DNA from: Rhizophagus sp. LPA8_4_AMF
Lineage: Eukaryota > Glomeromycota > Glomeromycetes > Glomerales > Glomeraceae
NCBI GenBank assembly: GCA_021464525.1
Contig: JADRCO010000001.1
Location: forward strand, 62,001 to 126,000
DNA: 64,000 bases
Direction: 5' to 3'
The notes below the pieces were generated by a model that was given only the letters and a program-made list of their open reading frames with translations, was not told where the DNA came from and did not search any database. Shown one piece after another: positions 59,340 to 64,000 of the stretch. How positions within the stretch are numbered: position 1 is the stretch's first letter; the number at the start of each line of letters is the position of its first letter. The position numbers and the translations under genes are program-made.

Positions 59340-61599
59340 AGTTTTTATACCTTACACAAGATACGAAAGAGATGAGGTCACTTTTTTTTAGGGTAGTGTT
59401 CTGAAAATTTTTATTAATGTATTTTTCGCTGCGGCATTTACAGACTTGGAAAGATATTCACCCTTTTTATTATTTAAAGAAGAGCTTTAGAAGTTTATTG
59501 TATAATATGAAAAATTTTTTCTTAAAAAAAAAAAAATTTTGAAAAATTTTTTTTTCGTAAATAAATACCATTTTTAATTAAATTTATAAAAAAAAACATT
59601 GTGATAGATTTTTATCACAATCACGTTAACTCTGGAAAAATTTACTCAGCGAAACTCGTGATAATTCAAATGAATCATCAGAATCTTGGTTTAAAATTTG
59701 AATATAATATTAATAAATTCAACCGAAAAAATTTTGAGAATGATGAAAAAATGATTCCATTTATATTTCGGCAGTGTGGGCGCTTCCATGTATAAGTATT
59801 TTATTATTTTTATTCGTAAACCTCGTTATATTTAAATATTAATTTTTTCTATATTTTCCACGAAGTGTAGCTTTAACGACATTTTTTTAATGTACATAAA
59901 AATTTATATAAGCAGATGTAAAAAAACTGTTTCTTTCTTTTAAATACTTACTTTTCTTTGGGATTCTCTTCTCATATTTATAATTTTTTTTTTTTTTTTT
60001 TATTGTGTATTAAACATTTGACAAATTAATTGGGGGGGTACTTAACTATTAAGTAATATTATCCAGAAAATTTATGACATTATTCTTAAAATAATATTAG
60101 AAGGTTATATTTTATAAAGCTGTTCTCGTCTACGGACTTGGTCATTTGGTTAGGATCAATTTTCAATATAACATCAATAGTAAGAAATTATATAGAATAA
60201 AAAAAAAAAAATTTTCTCGGAAGTCTTGATGATTGCTCCTTTATATACTGTGTTATTTTATTAATAACTCTCATAAAGGAAAATTTTGAAAGAATTAAAA
60301 GGAATAAAAGGAATATTTTTTAATAATGAAATTTAGTAAGATCACCGTCATGCAATTTGTGTAAATTTATTGGTACACCGGAATCGATCGAGGCGAATTT
60401 TATGAGTATTTCAATATTTCGATATGTTTATTGTTTAAAATCAAATATTTTTTGAAGAATGTATATGGTTTGATGATGGCGTTCGAATAGTTCGAGGAAC
60501 ACTTATCAATTCGTAGTTAAGAGGTTGGATTTGCGGATCATTAAATCTACAATATATAATTGAATTTTCTTCACATGCACGAATTGTGTTTGCTTTAAGA
60601 CAGTATCTTTAGCCGCTATTAAGTCAGTTCTACCAGAAAAAATTCGTTCCATTGAATAAAATTTGAATAAAATAATTTTGAATAATTTTATAAATACTCA
60701 ACATATATAAATACGAAATCCAATGGTTTGTTTGCTAATTTCCAAGATTAGCGTAAAATACTGCAAAAACCTTTCATTTTATGTACTAGATCTTGTTTTA
60801 TCGTAAAATTAATATTAGTACCCACATTAAACTAAGTAATTAAAATATTAGCCAATATTTATATATTTGAATCTTTTATCACCTTGATTTTTTTTTACTA
60901 ACTAGATCACTCAATTCAAGTAAAACAACTTTGAGTCGACTAAAATTTGTTTGTTTAATCTTTTCATTTAATTTCGAAAAAAGATTATGTATATATTTGA
61001 TCTATAAAGAATAGGTCGAATTTCACTCTTATCATTCTTAATAGAGGCCGATTATTATTATTAAATCATTTTTTTCGTTATATTTATTTTTCTTAATGTG
61101 ACAATCGTGTCTATATGGTAACTTATAGTTATTTAAATTTTTGGATTCTTTCATTTCGATAAAAATATAATACAACGTTTGTGCGATTGTCATTGTCCGA
61201 AGCAGATAACTCCAGGCGTCAATAATATTTTAGATAAAAAATGTTCTCTAAATTGACCAATTCTAGTTTAATTTATTAAGACTTTGGATATACCTTTAAA
61301 CATTCTCTTCAAAGAATAAAATTAATTAACAACAAGCAAGGAAAGTTATTTAGTGTATTTAAGAAATACCGAATATAATTTATATTTAAGAACTATTTTA
61401 TCATTAATTGATAGATCACGCTTATGCTATCCCACTAAAGCAAATTGATTGTATGACTTGTTCATTTTATTATCGCACATAACTATAAGTTGTACTCAAA
61501 AATTTCCATAGTTACTCATGCTTTTCATAATTCGATTTTTATCTAGTAACTATTTTATCCAGATAATAAATGTAATAAATGTTCCATTTTTTGGGTGAT
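59340..61599. other. Gene-free AT-rich interval
   Basis: Upstream flank of the 623-residue gene and beyond. I see no intact gene; the short plus-strand frame at 59601-59795 has no recognisable content. A run of eight G near 60030-60038 is unusual in this AT-rich setting. Confidence 0.4.
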
Positions 61600-62230
61600 T
61601 TTTTTTTAACCAATAGTTAGTCGTTGTACAGTATATAATTTAATTGCGTAATGATAATTATCGCACGGTTCCATAAGATCATGTTGTCCGATAATTTCAA
61701 CGTACAATACAATATTGAGTGACAATAATTTATTTGCGTACAATATTGAAATTTACTTGAGAGGTATCTGCAACATTTCATTGTAAAATTCCATTATATA
61801 CCAATCAACTAAATTACTACTATTAATTTATAAGGTAGTTTTGTTAGAATTAATTTCTTAGTAGTAAATAGTATTTAATAAAAGTAAAAAGAATTGATCT
61901 GCATTACGATAGTACAGATATTGTAAGGTGGTGTTTACATTGTTAAAGTCACTGTCGTCACTTCATGACGTTAATAAATATAATACAATGCCGTATAATA
62001 TCCATAAAATATTTATTTTAATAGGTATTCGTTATAAAATTCCATTATTTAAATAATCAACTAAATTACTTGTATTCATAATAATTCTCTGTCATTATAA
62101 AATAAAAAGAAAATTATTAAAAAACAAAGTATGATCTGTATTATCACATACGATAATATAACATACATAGTACGGTGGTATTTATGGTATTTCATTAGTC
62201 ACTATAAACTAATATAAATACAACATCATA
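61600..62230. repeat. Dispersed repeat with an internal ~250-bp duplication
   Basis: The first part (61600-61780) matches the repeat at 22500-22810 in word order. The part AAATTCCATTATA... AATCAACTAAATTAC... GATCTG(C/T)ATTA... GGTGGT(G/A)TTTA... AGTCACT occurs twice, at about 61785-61955 and 62037-62205, diverged by many substitutions and indels. Confidence 0.55.
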
Positions 62231-63841
62231 AATAAAAAAAAAAAAAATATCCCGGAGTTTGACTGTTATTCTGATGAATAAAAAGTAATGATCATCAAAA
62301 CAATGATTTATACTCTCTATAAATAAAATGATATTAGTCATGATTGTTATGATAATAAAAGAAACAATATTGAATTATTTTTGTCCATTCAAAGATAAAA
62401 TTCTAAAAATCGAAAGTATCCAGAAACAAGAATGAAACGTCACAATTTTTAAACAGGTTTGAAAAAAATTGAAAGTTGAAACTGAATTCCGGTCAAGCCT
62501 CAAGCCTCACCGCTAAACAAGTTTCAGCATTTAATTCTAGTCATCCCACCGCCAGATATCCAGTTAAGGAGCACGTATCAAAGACAACAAAGACAAGAAA
62601 TTATTTTGCAGATGATAGTCTCCTGTATATTAATGCAGGCACGGTTTTTAGAATTTTCGATCTTTTTTAAGATTTACGGGAGATCGAATAAAATTAGAAA
62701 ACAATTAAAACAATTTAAAGAAACAGGAGGCTAAAAGAACATTATATCACTCTTTTAAACATCCATATCTAAAGATAAAAGGGATACGTCCTATAAAAAA
62801 ATTTAATAATACTGATTACAGCTTTCACATGAAATTCATGAATTATTTGCGAATAAATAATACATTTTCCCTGATATGATTGGTTCTTTTTAGAATCCTT
62901 TAAATACAAAAATAGGAAATATGTGAAAGTAAATTAATAAATAATAATATACCCAAATTAGAAAACCCCATCCTTTTCTTGTAAGAAAAAACTTAAACTT
63001 GTATTTTCCTGCTTAATAATAAAACGATAATCAAAATATTACATGTTGTGTACATGAAATGTTAAGCATATGATCATATATCAAATTTTTTTTTATTATA
63101 TGTACGTATAAAAAAAAATTTTTTTATCCATATAATTTTGTCACGTATTAAACTACTTTTAAATCACTTTAATGATTTCAGGAGTTTGAAACGGGATTTT
63201 TATTTGAAATTATTAAACAACGGAAGCTACTACCCCTAGTTAGACTTTCGATATCAATGTTTTGTTTTATTGATTCACATTTGTTTCTTCCTGAATGTTC
63301 TCTTGAATATCATTCTTAAAATTATTTTTCTATTTATTATTTGCAACATTATTTCTACATCTTCCACGACATTATTTCTATATTGTTCGCGGGACTATTA
63401 TTATAGTAGCAATAGTGGCAGATGATTCAGCACCTAGTTATCTTTTTATTACATCATTTATTACTTTTTTTACTATTTTGTTTATTATTTCATTATCTAC
63501 TTACCGGAATGGCTCCTTCAAAAATAATTTTCTCGCTAATTTCTCTAAGTTCATCAGATCAATCATCGTTTTTAATTTAGTAGGGTAAGTATTAGAAGTA
63601 AAGGCACTATTTTCTTTGTATTTATAAATCCATAGCATTAATTAACTTGTGTATCAAAAACATGTCTACTTCGTTAATGTTATTCCATTGAAAATACAAA
63701 CCGACAAGATCCTTAAAAAATATTTTAAAACTGACGTATAAAAATAGATATTAAAAAATAAGGCGAGTAAAAGTTTGGATTGCTTATTTACATTTCAAAA
63801 TCAGGTGGGGATTTAGACTAGTACATCATGGTAAATTTTAA
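62231..63841. other. Gene-free interval with a short coding-like piece
   Basis: A plus-strand frame at 62476-62670 (reads SSLTAKQVSAFNSSHPTARY) lacks a clear ATG and any neighbouring exons. I cannot assign it. Nothing else of note is seen apart from AT-rich low-complexity sequence. Confidence 0.35.
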
Positions 63842-64000
63842 TTAAAGATAATACAAACAGACCTCATTTAAAAATTCTTTTTTCCGTTTTCTGCATAAAT
63901 CAAGCAGATCATCCGGAAAACCAATCACAGTACACTTGATAGTCATAATGACGACACTCTTTGGGTGAACTAAATCTGGATATATTAATAAAATACCTTG
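63842..64000 (-). CDS. 3' end of a gene or fragment possibly related to the 623-residue protein
   Basis: The minus strand is open from the window edge to a stop at 63842-63844, 52 codons. It reads QGILLIYPDLVHPKSVVIMT, then IGFPDDLLDLCRKRKKEF. The first part resembles two places in the 623-residue neighbour (MQGALLILFPPTPPSDW and RAILIHPDLVLM), so it may be a diverged or truncated paralogue. The identity is low and the rest of the gene lies outside the window. Confidence 0.35.
   Translation of the reverse strand, partial: QGILLIYPDLVHPKSVVIMTIKCTVIGFPDDLLDLCRKRKKEFLNEVCLYYL

Noticed and set aside
62476-62670. Plus-strand 64-codon frame as a gene
   Set aside because: There is no ATG in good context, no flanking exons and no family match. 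It is kept only as a coding-like scrap.
1-64000. CRISPR arrays, operons, tRNA or rRNA genes
   Set aside because: The gene style is eukaryotic with introns. No regularly spaced identical repeats were seen, and no tRNA or rRNA signature was recognised on either strand.

Overview
This window looks like nuclear DNA of an early-diverging, filamentous fungus. The best fit is an arbuscular mycorrhizal fungus of the Rhizophagus type (Glomeromycotina), but that is inference from style and gene content, not from a marker gene. The DNA is strongly AT-rich. Genes carry many short introns with GTAAGT-like donors and TAG/CAG acceptors. Gene-poor stretches are full of decayed coding fragments, small inverted-repeat elements and homopolymer T/A tracts.

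Layout. 0-1.2 kb: 3' part of a multi-pass UPF0658-like membrane protein. 1.2-5.2 kb: no intact gene; a decayed minus-strand coding region with a triplicated module and a small transposon. 5.2-12.1 kb: gene-dense block with U2 snRNP A' (LEA1), a paraoxonase-like protein, a U1 snRNA gene, an NDUFA4/B12D-type mitochondrial subunit and an acidic orphan protein. 12.1-20.1 kb: gene desert with diverged repeats, remnants and a hAT-type MITE. 20.2-29.8 kb: a helical coiled-coil protein, a SAM methyltransferase, a single-exon cytochrome P450, a small secreted protein and a Scm3/HJURP-like CENP-A chaperone. 29.8-32.1 kb: gap. 32.2-45.5 kb: a 13-exon aldehyde dehydrogenase, COQ8, and a very large protein (about 2,388 residues when spliced) whose C-terminal half reads as UNC80. 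45.5-52.7 kb: gap with small inverted-repeat elements. 52.7-54.3 kb: DNMT2, including an apparent GC-AG intron. 54.3-57.5 kb: repeats. 57.5-59.3 kb: a single-exon 623-residue orphan. 59.3-64 kb: repeats and remnants, with a fragment possibly related to that orphan at the edge.

How the genes fit together. These are unlinked housekeeping and lineage genes, not one cluster. Two parts of the spliceosome (U1 RNA and the U2 A' protein) lie 2 kb apart, probably by chance. COQ8 and the UNC80-like gene are divergent and share a promoter of about 310 bp. The small secreted protein and the Scm3-like gene are also divergent, across a promoter holding two tandem copies of a 20-bp CACGTG unit.

The best candidate for something little described is the UNC80-like gene. 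UNC80 is known as the scaffold of the animal NALCN channel, and the fungal NALCN relative is Cch1. All exon models were made by eye from splice consensus and reading frame, without alignment or RNA data.
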